Shown here: piece after piece, positions 48,952-58,635 of the stretch | Position numbering within the stretch: the stretch's first letter is position 1 | Layout: each line of letters opens with the position of its first letter | NCBI RefSeq assembly: GCF_003350295.1 | Contig: NZ_QLYY01000005.1 | Span: 372,001 to 436,000, forward strand | Length of the DNA stretch: 64,000 nt | Direction: 5' to 3' | Origin: Vibrio tetraodonis | GTDB lineage: Bacteria > Pseudomonadota > Gammaproteobacteria > Enterobacterales > Vibrionaceae | Program-made: the position numbers and the translations under genes | Notes under the pieces: generated by a model | Databases searched by the model: none | What the model was told of the DNA's origin: nothing | Seen by the model: the letters and a program-made list of their open reading frames with translations, nothing else

Positions 48952-51900
48952 ATGACTCAGCCTAAAGCCAAGAAGCAAACTTTTTCGATCCGCGTAACCA
49001 TTGGATCTCTACTATTGCTGGTCACCGCTCTTACCGCAACACTAGCACTGTCCATTCATTATCACTTTATCTATCAAACGTTAGAAGAGCATCAACTCAA
49101 AGAGTCTTCCACCGTTGCCGAGAATGTCAGTGACACCATGAAAGAAACTGACACCCGTATGCGAAACATTGCGTTCACACTTGCACAAGTCATCGATCCG
49201 CTCAACAAGAATCAGCAGTGGTTACCTGCTTTTCTTGCAACATTAGAGGCAACTCCTGAGCTTTATAGTGTCTTTTTTGGTACAAAAGATGATGACTTTT
49301 ACCAAATCATCAATCTTGATGTCGAACAGACATTACGAAAAAGTATGGACGCACAACCTGACGACAGATGGGTAATGGTTAATGTTAAACAAACAGAAGG
49401 CGGGCAACGAAAGAAAACGGTTTCTTTCGTCAGTCAGGATCTTAAGGTACGCAAAGCCGAAGAAACGTTAAGTGGCTATTTCCCTTCACTGCGACCTTGG
49501 TATAGAAAGGCTCATGCCCAAGCGGACAAAGTCATTAAAACCGAGCCCTATATTTTTAGCCAAGTGGCTATGTCCGGACAAACTTACGCCACTCAAAATA
49601 CCTCAGGCACAGCAGTAATAGGAATCGATGTATTACTCTCAACCCTTTCCACCATACTTAACCAAACATTTGAAGAGCAGCTAAGCGAAGCCTATGTTTT
49701 TCGTCAGACAGGTGAACTTCTCGCCGATACTCACCCGACTCCTCAAGAGAAACCTTTACCTACTTTGCCTCTTTTATCGATGACAGAACAAGAAAAAGCT
49801 CTGATTGAAAGTTTAGGCCCTTTGCGTGTTTCCAATCAAAGAAATTGGGCGCCCATTGACTATAGTGTACTCGGAGAGCCAATAGGCTATGCCATTGATA
49901 TGGTTAAAATGATAGGCCAGATGACAGGTATACAATGGGCATTTAGTAACGGGCTCGATTGGAGTGAACTTGTTAGCCAATTCAATAACGATAAGCTCGA
50001 TGCTTTACATTCTCTTCAATACCACAAAGATGGCTATGCTAAAGGGGTATTTAGTGACCCGATTTTTTCTCTACCCTTTGGTATTTTAGTTGCGGACAAT
50101 TTAGGACAAGTTAACGATCTCAAAGCATTTAATGGCGATAGGTTAGCCATTTTGTCGGGCTGGTCTATTATCCCAAGCCTCAAAAAGAATTACCCCGAAA
50201 TAGAAATCATCAAAGTCAGCGACTCATTTGAGGGCTTGACCCTTTTAAAAACAGGAAAAATAAAAGGTTTTATTGACACTAGTGCCATTCTCAAGCACGC
50301 AGTACATCAATATTTCACTGATGGAGTGACTGTCATCGAAGACATCGCTCCGTTCAATCAGGGTTTTGAAACCGAGTTTCACATAGCACTCAATCAAGGC
50401 TACGCCAATTTATTACCCATAATTAATCGTGCTATCAAACAAATTAACGATACACAAAAAGAGTTTCTCCTCGCCAAATGGCTCGGTGACTCCTCTGCAA
50501 CAAAACATAGAGTCATTCCTCATGCTGCCTTTTACGATCTAATGGCATCGCCATCACAACATGGCAGCTTAATCAGTACCACCACAAAAGCAGGAAATAC
50601 CTATGTTTATCTGCAACCAGTAGGTTCTTCCTCTCCCAGTGAATTCTTGGCCATAACGCTACCCGTTTCCGTTCTTCACAGCCAAGTCGTACGTCAGGTT
50701 TTGTACGCCACGGGGATATCTGCATTAATCATGCTACCTATGTTATGGCTCGCGTGGCTATCTGGTACTCCTGTGATTCAGGCGATCCGGTCACTCAAAA
50801 AAGAAACACAAAAGATACAAAATCGTAACTACAATCAGGTTCAACCTGTCAAAAGTAGAATTAGAGAAATTTCACAGCTATCTGATTCTGTCGTAGAAAT
50901 GGCTAATCAATTACAAGCTCATGAAAAACAACAGGAGGCCTTACTTGACTCTATTGTTCAGCTTATTGCAAGAGCAATCGATGATAAATCTCCCTATACC
51001 GCAGGCCATTGCAACCGAGTTCCAGTCATTGCAATGATGCTTGCAGAAGCCGCAGAAACCTCAACAGAACAACCCTTTAGTGACTTTCGTTTTAACAATG
51101 AGCGCGAAAAACGAGAATTTCAAATGGCGGCATGGCTGCATGACTGCGGTAAGATAACCGTACCAGAATATATTGTCGATAAAGGCACAAAACTTGAGGC
51201 CAACTACAACCGTTTACATGAAATACGTATGCGCTTTGAGGTTTTGTGGCGAGATATTACCATTAAGGGCTATATGAAAAGAGCTAGTGGTGAAGATGAA
51301 AACCAAGTTCTCTCATGGATTAAGGAACAACAAGTCAGGCTTCAAGAGGAATTTACTTTTGTCGCATCACTAAATACAGGCGATCGCCCCGTAACGGATG
51401 AAGACATCATCAAACTCAAAAAAATTGGGGCCCAAACTTGGTGTCGTCAATTTGATGATACTATCGGCCTCTCTCCTGTCGAAAAAGACCGCCTATCTGA
51501 ATCCTCTATAATGCAAACATTACTCAAAGATTTACCAGAGCACAAAATACCCCGCTTTCACCCTCCTTGTTACGATTATGGTATTAAGATGCAAGCACCT
51601 GAATATTTGAGTGACCATGGCGAAATCTATAATTTATCAATTCAAAGAGGAACGTTAACCAAAGAAGATCGCTACCGAATCAATGAACATATGGTAAGCG
51701 GAATTAAAATGCTAGAAAGTCTGCCTTTCCCTGATGACCTAAAGCAAGTACCCAGACTTGCAACAACACATCATGAAACACTGGCAGGTAAAGGTTATCC
51801 TCGTCAGCTGGACGAAGATGAACTCTCGGTAAAAGAAAGAATTCTTGCAATTGCAGACATATTTGAGGCCCTGACAGCCGCCGACCGCCCTTATAAAAAA

Positions 51901-52062
51901 GCCTTCACACTCAGTAAAGCCATCGCTATCATGGAAGAGATGGTCACCAACAAACATATCGATGGCGACCTTTTCACTCTGTTCATAGAACAAAATTTGC
52001 ACATATCTTACGCAGAGCGCTTTTTAGATCGCAGCCAAATTGACGTTGAGAATCGTACATAA
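48952..52062 (+). CDS. Membrane sensor with Cache, periplasmic solute-binding, HAMP and HD-GYP domains
   Basis: A 1036-residue sensor. Membrane helix about 15-38; periplasmic Cache-like region about 45-270; a complete family-3 solute-binding domain about 285-525 (GPLRVSNQRNWAPIDYSVLG, SDPIFSLPFGILV); second helix about 583-603; HAMP about 605-660; HD-GYP about 670-1030. Within HD-GYP the motifs are AGHCNRVPVIA (near 681), WLHDCGKITVPEYI (near 728), THHETLAGKGYPRQ (near 940) and DIFEALTAADRPYKKA. Roughly 200 residues separate the HD and GYP motifs, about 120 more than usual. It should lower c-di-GMP in response to an external ligand. Confidence 0.9.
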   Translation: MTQPKAKKQTFSIRVTIGSLLLLVTALTATLALSIHYHFIYQTLEEHQLKESSTVAENVSDTMKETDTRMRNIAFTLAQVIDPLNKNQQWLPAFLATLEATPELYSVFFGTKDDDFYQIINLDVEQTLRKSMDAQPDDRWVMVNVKQTEGGQRKKTVSFVSQDLKVRKAEETLSGYFPSLRPWYRKAHAQADKVIKTEPYIFSQVAMSGQTYATQNTSGTAVIGIDVLLSTLSTILNQTFEEQLSEAYVFRQTGELLADTHPTPQEKPLPTLPLLSMTEQEKALIESLGPLRVSNQRNWAPIDYSVLGEPIGYAIDMVKMIGQMTGIQWAFSNGLDWSELVSQFNNDKLDALHSLQYHKDGYAKGVFSDPIFSLPFGILVADNLGQVNDLKAFNGDRLAILSGWSIIPSLKKNYPEIEIIKVSDSFEGLTLLKTGKIKGFIDTSAILKHAVHQYFTDGVTVIEDIAPFNQGFETEFHIALNQGYANLLPIINRAIKQINDTQKEFLLAKWLGDSSATKHRVIPHAAFYDLMASPSQHGSLISTTTKAGNTYVYLQPVGSSSPSEFLAITLPVSVLHSQVVRQVLYATGISALIMLPMLWLAWLSGTPVIQAIRSLKKETQKIQNRNYNQVQPVKSRIREISQLSDSVVEMANQLQAHEKQQEALLDSIVQLIARAIDDKSPYTAGHCNRVPVIAMMLAEAAETSTEQPFSDFRFNNEREKREFQMAAWLHDCGKITVPEYIVDKGTKLEANYNRLHEIRMRFEVLWRDITIKGYMKRASGEDENQVLSWIKEQQVRLQEEFTFVASLNTGDRPVTDEDIIKLKKIGAQTWCRQFDDTIGLSPVEKDRLSESSIMQTLLKDLPEHKIPRFHPPCYDYGIKMQAPEYLSDHGEIYNLSIQRGTLTKEDRYRINEHMVSGIKMLESLPFPDDLKQVPRLATTHHETLAGKGYPRQLDEDELSVKERILAIADIFEALTAADRPYKKAFTLSKAIAIMEEMVTNKHIDGDLFTLFIEQNLHISYAERFLDRSQIDVENRT

Positions 52063-52124
52063 CGCCAATCTCATTCATTTTTCAACGAAGTATTATACAT
52101 GTAAGACCAACTATTACTGCTCTA

Positions 52125-52778
52125 CTAAGGCTGCTTGTTTTCCATGTCGGACACTCGCTCATCGAGCTCTTTTATCGATTCTAAGAGAATTGCCACCATT
52201 CCTCTATAATCTACCTGCATATATCCAGATTCAGAATGTGTATAAATGAGCTCAGGGTACAATCGCTCAACCTCCTGGGCAATCAAACCTATTTCAGTTC
52301 TTTCATTTTTATCAATGTAGTTATAACGATAACCATTCATCTCTCTCAATGCATCCAGCGTATTGGTAACGCGCTGCACATTTTCTTTTAGGTTCGCATC
52401 GCTAAAGCGAAGAAAAACATGGTCAATCAGGGTGTGGTAGGAACGTTTTCCCGGCGCAAAATACGAACGCTGACCATCAGAAACATAAAAAACTTTCCAG
52501 ATCGAAAAGTTCCCTTCCGCCGGCTGGGGCACACTACCTTGAGGGCAGAAACCATCAAGAGATTTGTATGTGCTCTCTGAAATGGGTACAAATTTGAAAT
52601 AGCTGTTTTCCCAAGGCTGCTCTTGGGTCATCACTGGCCAGTCAAACACCTGTTTATTCTCCGACCAGTCCCACTCATCTTCTTGTTGATCATAACAAAA
52701 GATACTAAATTCTTGTGCCACGCTCATTAGCGGGAAAAAAGCCAAACTTAAGGACAGAAAAACACCACTTTGCTTCAT
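52125..52778 (-). CDS. Exported protein with a peptidase S74 (intramolecular chaperone) domain
   Basis: A 217-residue protein with a signal peptide (about 1-21). The N-terminal half is a Trp-rich unknown domain (EDEWDWSENKQVFDWP). The C-terminal half matches the S74 chaperone domain of phage tail spikes: SDANLKENVQRV, GYRYNYID, then EIGLIAQEVERLYPELI and VDYRGMVAILLESIKELDE. In phages this domain trimerises the fibre and cleaves itself off at a Ser in the SDxxLKE motif. Here the Ser-Asp pair is present, so self-cleavage is possible. In a small bacterial exported protein its role is unknown. Confidence 0.85.
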   Translation of the reverse strand: MKQSGVFLSLSLAFFPLMSVAQEFSIFCYDQQEDEWDWSENKQVFDWPVMTQEQPWENSYFKFVPISESTYKSLDGFCPQGSVPQPAEGNFSIWKVFYVSDGQRSYFAPGKRSYHTLIDHVFLRFSDANLKENVQRVTNTLDALREMNGYRYNYIDKNERTEIGLIAQEVERLYPELIYTHSESGYMQVDYRGMVAILLESIKELDERVSDMENKQP

Positions 52779-53035
52779 TATATGTCACTCTTTATGTTTA
52801 AAAATTGGCTAGAGTATCTTTTAGCAACAAAAATGAAACAAGTTGAATACATAAAAACTCCACCTTAGCTCAAATATTAAACAGATTTTATGCTTTAAAA
52901 TAAATCAAACAAAACAACCCAAGATCTTAGGTTGTTTATAATTAAGTCAGATTGAACCTAACTCACATACCCATCTTAAAAAGCACTCTAGAATAATGGC
53001 ACTGTTATTAGTAACGTCTTTCAAGGAGTGAAATA

Positions 53036-54469
53036 ATGACGATGCGATGGCCAGCCTTAATCGCCCTTTTGTTATTTCCTATTAGCTCTTTTTCCGCCAT
53101 CAATACCCAAGAAACGCTACCATTGACTCAATCATTTATTGGTTACGCTGCCTTGGCGATTTTTGTTGGAGCTTATACTTTGGTCATGCTCGAAGAGCAC
53201 CTTTCTTTAAGAAAGTCCAAACCCGTTTTATTGGCGGCTGGTCTTATATGGGCGCTGATTGGCTATGTCTACTCGCAGCAAGGGCAAATACACATTGCTC
53301 AATCTGCACTCGAACATAACCTTTTAGAATATGCAGAATTACTGCTATTTTTGCTCGTCGCAATGACCTATATAAGTGCGATGGAAGAAAGACGACTATT
53401 CGATGCACTGCAAGCATGGATGGTTGGTAAAGGCTTTAACTATAAGTCACTGTTCTGGCTTACTGGGATATTGGCTTTCTTTATTTCTCCGATTGCAGAC
53501 AACTTAACTACCGCATTACTTATGTGTGCTGTAGTGATGAAAGTAGGAGCAGGGAATAACAAGTTCATTAACATCGCCTGTATCAATATCGTTGTAGCGG
53601 CAAATGCTGGAGGAGCCTTTAGTCCATTTGGTGACATCACAACATTAATGGTCTGGCAAGCAGGCTATGTCTCATTTTCTGAGTTTATGCCGCTCTTTCT
53701 TCCCTCGGTTGCCAATTATTTGGTACCGGCGGCAATAATGTCACTGTTTGTGCCCAAAACAAAGCCAGATGTCATCCATCAACATGTTGAACTTAAACGC
53801 GGCGCTCGCCGGATTGTCGTATTATTCATCATTACGATTGCCACTGCCGTTGCGTTTCATGCTGCTCTGCACTTCCCACCTGTCATAGGTATGATGATGG
53901 GCCTCGCCTACTTACAGTTTTTCGGTTTTTTCCTGCGCAAAACACTCAAATCATCACTGCAAAGAAAGGCTGCTATCGCTATTGCTAACCGTGACGATAA
54001 TGCGTTAAAGCGTCTTGGCTCAGTCGTTCCATTCGATGTATTCCGGCGAGTCTCTCATGCAGAGTGGGATACGCTTTTATTTTTTTATGGGGTAGTAATG
54101 TGTGTTGGCGGCTTGAGTCTTTTAGGTTACTTAGGGCTCGTCTCTGAGATCATGTATTCTCAATGGAATCCTATTTCAGCCAATATTATGGTCGGGATAC
54201 TGTCAGCAATCATCGATAATATTCCCGTTATGTTCGCGGTCCTTACCATGGAGCCTTCCATGTCAATGGGAAATTGGTTGTTGGTCACGTTGACCGCAGG
54301 TGTTGGAGGAAGTTTACTGTCAATCGGATCAGCGGCTGGCGTAGCTCTCATGGGCGCCGCGCATGGTAAATATACCTTTTTCGGCCACCTAAAATGGGCG
54401 CCTGTCATTGCTATGGGATACGCCGCGAGTATAGGGCTTCACCTCATACTTAATGCTTCTTTGTTCTGA
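53036..54469 (+). CDS. nhaD: NhaD-type sodium/proton antiporter
   Basis: A 477-residue inner-membrane antiporter of the ion transporter superfamily. It has a cleavable-looking N-terminal segment (about 1-20) and about 12 helices. Family motifs: ISPIADNLTTALLMCAVVMK, NAGGAFSPFGDITTLMVWQ and SAIIDNIPVMFAV followed by GSLLSIGSAAGVALMG. NhaD exchanges Na+ or Li+ for H+ and is typical of marine and halotolerant vibrios. AAGGAG precedes the ATG by 8 nt. It is monocistronic. Confidence 0.93.
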   Translation: MTMRWPALIALLLFPISSFSAINTQETLPLTQSFIGYAALAIFVGAYTLVMLEEHLSLRKSKPVLLAAGLIWALIGYVYSQQGQIHIAQSALEHNLLEYAELLLFLLVAMTYISAMEERRLFDALQAWMVGKGFNYKSLFWLTGILAFFISPIADNLTTALLMCAVVMKVGAGNNKFINIACINIVVAANAGGAFSPFGDITTLMVWQAGYVSFSEFMPLFLPSVANYLVPAAIMSLFVPKTKPDVIHQHVELKRGARRIVVLFIITIATAVAFHAALHFPPVIGMMMGLAYLQFFGFFLRKTLKSSLQRKAAIAIANRDDNALKRLGSVVPFDVFRRVSHAEWDTLLFFYGVVMCVGGLSLLGYLGLVSEIMYSQWNPISANIMVGILSAIIDNIPVMFAVLTMEPSMSMGNWLLVTLTAGVGGSLLSIGSAAGVALMGAAHGKYTFFGHLKWAPVIAMGYAASIGLHLILNASLF

Positions 54470-54526
54470 CCTCTCGATATAAAGCTCCTAGGGCAGACGT
54501 CGGCTACTCTGGGAGATACAGGTTTG

Positions 54527-54892
54527 TTACTCAAGCCTGCGTTGCCAAACACTCGATAACTGATATTTTGCGCAAATACTGCAAGTTAGAGCTTCATTGT
54601 CACCGTGGATGCGCATCACTATATCTTCTCTTTTCTCTAAAGAGCTGTTTCTCATTGTGATAATTAAATAATTATCCTCAACTTTGAATGACTTGATGAC
54701 ATCTGGAGCGCCAACTTTGCTGATGGTAACTTTTGCATCTTTGAACAAAAGTAAATCTTGGGTATATAAGTTTTCATAGACCCCTTCAAAGTCATAAGTT
54801 GGCTTATTTATCATTCTATTTAAATTATCTTCAAAGCATCCCTGTAACATCAAAGTGAATATTACAAAAATACCCCTATATTTTAACCGCAT
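54527..54892 (-). CDS. Small lipoprotein, function unknown
   Basis: A 121-residue lipoprotein with lipobox LMLQGC (Cys near residue 19). The mature part is rich in beta strands (DAKVTISKVGAPDVIKSFKV) and contains a CSIC pair near the C-terminus that could bind metal or form a disulfide. Its start shares a base with the ogt stop, so it belongs to the same transcript as the DNA-repair genes, although no functional link is evident. Confidence 0.7.
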   Translation of the reverse strand: MRLKYRGIFVIFTLMLQGCFEDNLNRMINKPTYDFEGVYENLYTQDLLLFKDAKVTISKVGAPDVIKSFKVEDNYLIITMRNSSLEKREDIVMRIHGDNEALTCSICAKYQLSSVWQRRLE

Positions 54893-55374
54893 TAATCAGG
54901 TTCCCAATGCTCTAGTTTTAGTAATGCTGCTTTTCTGTCTAACCCACCCGCATATCCTGTAAGCTTACCTTTTTTACCAATAACTCGATGGCAAGGTACT
55001 ATCACTGAAATAGGGTTTTTTCCATTTGCCAATCCAACCGCTCTCACTGCTTTCGGATTCCCTATGGCTTCTGCTAGCTGCTGATAACTCCATGTTTCTC
55101 CGTAAGGAATTGTCTTTAATGCTTGCCATACTTGTTGCTGGAACTCAGTACCTTTAGCAGCCAGTGGCAATTGAAACATTTCTCTACGATGTGAAAAATA
55201 TTCCTGTAACTGGTTGATTGTTAAAATAAGTATAGGATGCTTTGGAGCTTTTTTACCTAAGTCTTGCGGTTGTGTGGTCTGAGTCTCAAACCAAGCTCCC
55301 ATTAAGCCATCGTCATTCGCTTGAATAGTCATCTTACCTAATGGCGAATTAAAGGTGGTATAACAGATATTCAT
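54892..55374 (-). CDS. ogt: Methylated-DNA-protein cysteine methyltransferase
   Basis: A 160-residue O6-alkylguanine DNA alkyltransferase. Active site IVPCHRVIG with the acceptor Cys, the Asn-rich helix preceding (GNPKAVRAVGLANGKNP) and a DNA-binding Tyr region YGETWSYQQLA. It transfers alkyl groups from DNA to itself in one turnover. The ATG at 55374 overlaps the stop of the upstream ada/alkA-like gene as ATGA; the frame is open further upstream but that would extend into the neighbour. Confidence 0.95.
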   Translation of the reverse strand: MNICYTTFNSPLGKMTIQANDDGLMGAWFETQTTQPQDLGKKAPKHPILILTINQLQEYFSHRREMFQLPLAAKGTEFQQQVWQALKTIPYGETWSYQQLAEAIGNPKAVRAVGLANGKNPISVIVPCHRVIGKKGKLTGYAGGLDRKAALLKLEHWEPD

Positions 55375-56735
55375 ACATGGCTCCAACAATGAAAAGTGGC
55401 ATAGCTCCCCCATGGAGAAACACTTTCAGAATTCAGTTCAGGAAACTGCTTCAGGACTTTTTTCACAACTAAATCTCCTTGCAGAAAACAGTTAGCTTCA
55501 GATGTACCTCTCAATTTTGCATAATTGACAGTCCATGGGCCGATACCTTTAATATCTAACCATTTGTCACACTGCCCTTCAGGGTATTCTTGCACATATT
55601 CAGCAAAACTGAGTAACGTTTGCTTTCGGCTTTCTGGCATACGTAAAAAAGAGAGATCGGCTTGACTAACCTCTTGTGGTGTCGGAAATTGAGTTACTTT
55701 TTCGCTTCGCAATTCATGTATCAATAAATTAAGCTGTGTGATGGCAGCTTTTACCGACACTTGCTGACCTAATATGGCTCGCACACCCGCTTCCCAAGTA
55801 TCCCAAACCCCAGGAATGCGTATACCGCTTCGTTTGATTAACTTGGGATTCAGTCTTTGCAAAACATTTTCAATTGTTAAGATATCACTATCCAGATCGA
55901 ACATCCTACGCAGTTTATTAACCAAAGCTCTTAGCTGAAAGTGATCAGAGAGTTCAAACTCTACTCGTAATACTCCAGGTCGAATAGGGTAAATCATAAA
56001 CGTGCCTGATGCTCCATTAATCACAAAGTTTCTTTGATAGCTCTTATCACTGACATATTCCAGCCCCTCAATCGCTCTTAAACGGTAAAACTGCAACATA
56101 TATTCCCAGTCCAACGGTCCTTTGAATGCAAGATCAATGTAATTTTTATTATTCTGGGTTACCTCCCCCTGCTTACGCACTTGCGTGGGGGTCAACCTCA
56201 TAACCTGCTTAAATGCATCATTAAAGCGGCGAACGCTGGTAAAACCACTTGCAAAAGCAATGTCGGTAACTGACATCGAGCTAGAGTGTAGTAATTGCTT
56301 GGCAAACATCAGTTGATGGTACAAAGCATACTGCTTGGGAGGCATGCCGAGGTAGCGTTGGAATAGATGACGTAGGTATCTGTCACTTATACCCAATCGT
56401 TGAGATAGATCATTGAGACTATATGACTGAAGTTCTCCTTTTTCTATGAGTTTAACTGCACGTAAAAATGTCGTTTCGACACCTTTCCAAGCCCATGAGT
56501 TGGGTGCGCTATCAGGTCGACACCGCAAGCATGGTCTATATCCGGCTTTTAAAGCCTGAGCCTTATCAAAGAAATAGGTCACATTCTCTTCTTTGGGCAA
56601 ATTTGCCGGACAAATCGGGCGGCAGAAGATACCTGTTGTTTTCACCGCAATATAAAAGCGTCCATCAAAACGTGCATCTCTGGCTTGACGAGCTTTTTGA
56701 CACTCATGTAACGGGATTGTCGGAATTCTTTCCAT
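55371..56735 (-). CDS. Ada metal-binding/AraC regulator fused to AlkA-type DNA glycosylase
   Basis: A 454-residue fusion. Residues about 1-85 form the Ada methyl-phosphotriester domain with Zn cysteines in FCRPICPA and RPCLRCRPD; about 90-190 is an AraC helix-turn-helix (SLNDLSQRLGISDRYLRHLF); about 200-450 is an AlkA-type 3-methyladenine glycosylase with the HhH-GPD motif WLDIKGIGPWTVNY and catalytic Asp in QGDLVVKK. It should sense methylation, activate its own operon and excise alkylated bases. Ogt, absent from this fusion, is the next overlapping gene, so together they rebuild the adaptive response. Confidence 0.93.
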   Translation of the reverse strand: MERIPTIPLHECQKARQARDARFDGRFYIAVKTTGIFCRPICPANLPKEENVTYFFDKAQALKAGYRPCLRCRPDSAPNSWAWKGVETTFLRAVKLIEKGELQSYSLNDLSQRLGISDRYLRHLFQRYLGMPPKQYALYHQLMFAKQLLHSSSMSVTDIAFASGFTSVRRFNDAFKQVMRLTPTQVRKQGEVTQNNKNYIDLAFKGPLDWEYMLQFYRLRAIEGLEYVSDKSYQRNFVINGASGTFMIYPIRPGVLRVEFELSDHFQLRALVNKLRRMFDLDSDILTIENVLQRLNPKLIKRSGIRIPGVWDTWEAGVRAILGQQVSVKAAITQLNLLIHELRSEKVTQFPTPQEVSQADLSFLRMPESRKQTLLSFAEYVQEYPEGQCDKWLDIKGIGPWTVNYAKLRGTSEANCFLQGDLVVKKVLKQFPELNSESVSPWGSYATFHCWSHV

Positions 56736-56887
56736 GGCATTTTTATCTTTTGAATTCTTGAGTAAAGTCTATCTTTGCGGAGCCGAAATACTAGCCATTT
56801 TCGGAAACGAATCGAATTTGCTATCAGTTGAAACTCATCTAGAGTTACAATGAAGAAGAATAAAATATATAAAAAAGGAAGTTGGCT

Positions 56888-57091
56888 ATGAACTTACATA
56901 CATGCACTATTGTGCTCACTAATAATCACAAACTCACGTATCACAATGTTGAAAAAAGCCTAGAGATGATAGAAGAACACGGCACCTCTGGAATTAGCAA
57001 CATATTGATTGATGCTGTTGATGGAAAAACGATACGTTCGTACTATCACCTATCGGTAGAAGAGTCGATCGAAAGTTTGATGGATTTATAG
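56888..57091 (+). CDS. Small conserved-looking protein, function unknown
   Basis: A 67-residue protein (MNLHTCTIVLTNNHKLTYHN at the start, ESIESLMDL at the end). It has a short beta-hairpin-rich N-terminus and a C-terminal acidic helix; no family is recognised. The ATG at 56888 has AAGGAAG about 8 nt upstream, good support for translation. It is monocistronic, followed by a hairpin. Confidence 0.65.
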   Translation: MNLHTCTIVLTNNHKLTYHNVEKSLEMIEEHGTSGISNILIDAVDGKTIRSYYHLSVEESIESLMDL

Positions 57092-57108
57092 TAAATCTAG
57101 AAATTAAA

Positions 57109-57142
57109 TTAGGCCTGCTTTGCTGGGCCTAACTTTAGGTTT
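57109..57142. terminator. Hairpin between the 67-residue gene and the GNAT gene
   Basis: Stem TTAGGCC (57109-57115) with GGCCTAA (57126-57132), followed after CTTTAGG by TTTTT. It separates two convergent genes. Confidence 0.6.
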
Positions 57143-57162
57143 TTCTGGACTAAATAAAGATG

Positions 57163-57654
57163 TTAGAAGTGCTTAAGCATCCATACATCACAGCCACCAT
57201 GTATGGTACCCACTAGTGGAGAGGAAAGGTGCTTGAAACCAAGATTCTCATATAACTTAATTGCCTGCGACATACTCGACAGAGTATCTAAGTAGCATTT
57301 CTCAAACCCTTGCTGCTCAGCAAAATCAAGACATTGTTGAGTTAACTGCTTTCCAAGCCCTAGTCCTCGACCTTCCTTTAGCAAGAAAAGCTTTTTGAGT
57401 TCACATACTCTTCCATCATCGGAAAATGGAGAGATACCACATCCTCCGACGATTCTGCCATTAAGTAGAGCGACCAAATACAAAGAATTCTGCTCAGGCA
57501 GATAATACTGACTCATACTCTCTACTTCAGCGTCCGATGGGCCAAACCCCTCTCCCACCGCGCCATATTCTTCACCAACCCGTTTAATGATCTCGCATAT
57601 TGCTGCGTCATGGGCTGGGATTATTGGAACAATTTCAAGGCATCGCTCACTCAT
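57163..57654 (-). CDS. GNAT-family N-acetyltransferase
   Basis: A 163-residue acetyltransferase. The acetyl-CoA-binding motif is clear: LKKLFLLKEGRGLGLGKQL, with R-G-L-G-L-G-K at about 105-111; the C-terminal motif KLYENLGFKHL is present. The acceptor is unknown. The ATG at 57654 with AGGAAG upstream is used rather than upstream in-frame ATGs at 57672 and 57669. Confidence 0.9.
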   Translation of the reverse strand: MSERCLEIVPIIPAHDAAICEIIKRVGEEYGAVGEGFGPSDAEVESMSQYYLPEQNSLYLVALLNGRIVGGCGISPFSDDGRVCELKKLFLLKEGRGLGLGKQLTQQCLDFAEQQGFEKCYLDTLSSMSQAIKLYENLGFKHLSSPLVGTIHGGCDVWMLKHF

Positions 57655-57802
57655 GATACTTCCTAACATCACTACTATGGAGAGAAAAAATAATATAGAT
57701 ATCTTTTTATATCAATAAGATAAAACCAAACGGATAACAAGAAATTATACGGTCAACAAAGACAATGATTAGTCAAACGACAGAATATAAGATGGGTAAG
57801 GA

Positions 57803-58159
57803 CTAAAAAGGACTCGACGCAAAGCCTGTCATGACACTGAGCTCCATCGACTTACCCAGTTTTGTCATCGGATGTACCAGCACTAAACCTTTAACTGATT
57901 TTTTTAATTTTCCAATATCGGCTTGCTCTGACTTGGTGATTTCACGAGAAAAGCCCATGGCTTTTAGCTTCTTGCGCTCTTTATTCAAGTCATAGGATTG
58001 CTTACTTTTGATAGTGTGAACTTTCTTTGCGAGTTTATCGACTTCATCAGTAAACTTGGTGATCATTTCTTGATCGCCACGAGCCTTAGCAGCATCTAGC
58101 TTACGATTATACTTGTCGAGGCGATTGTTAAGGTTTTGCAGCTCTTGCTTAGTGCTCAT
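57803..58159 (-). CDS. yibL: YibL family ribosome-associated protein
   Basis: A 118-residue protein matching E. coli YibL (120 residues): an N-terminal charged coiled coil (about 5-65), then SREITKSEQADIGKLKKSVKG and LVLVHPMTKLGKSM near the C-terminus, ending MTGFASSPF where the family usually has MTGFxxxxF. YibL is found with ribosomal fractions in E. coli; exact role unknown. Soluble, monocistronic. Confidence 0.92.
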   Translation of the reverse strand: MSTKQELQNLNNRLDKYNRKLDAAKARGDQEMITKFTDEVDKLAKKVHTIKSKQSYDLNKERKKLKAMGFSREITKSEQADIGKLKKSVKGLVLVHPMTKLGKSMELSVMTGFASSPF

Positions 58160-58635
58160 TAGGTCATGCTCTGAAAATCAAAAAGACCCAACACTCTACC
58201 ATAAATAAGAACTTTTGTATTGCCGAAAAACCTAGACCTAAACTTTGGCGACCACTGTCAGCATTCGATAGATATAAACTTGACAGAATACTTATGGCTA
58301 TTTTTCAGTACAACTCAACTCATCAGTCCAGTGAAAAATACAAGAAATCTCGATAAACTACCTACAGCCCTTAACCAGTTAACATACTGACAAAAATGAT
58401 AAACAAGGCCCTTCTTCTGTAAAAATATACTCTCCAGTATTCTGGCTTCCTAACCCATAAGAAACTATTTTATCAATAAAGCATACCTACTCTTACATAT
58501 TGTCTAATCTTAAAGGAGTAAATAGTTGAACCTTTTCTCGTCTGTGAAACGCTGAGACCATGGAACTGCGTTCGGCAAATTATAACTTGGCACTAACACT
58601 GGCGCCCTATGAACCTTTGAAAACAGGATGTTTGT
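58160..58635. other. 476-nt gene-free stretch upstream of the chemoreceptor
   Basis: I see no coding frame, tRNA or recognisable riboswitch in this region. A ribosome-site-like AAGGAG at about 58513-58518 is followed by TTGAACC but the frame closes quickly. Confidence 0.4.

Noticed and set aside
57816..57827. GACGCAAAGCCT, resembling the core of a GEMM c-di-GMP riboswitch
   Set aside because: It is inside the last codons of yibL (plus strand), without the accompanying AAACC element or flanking stems.
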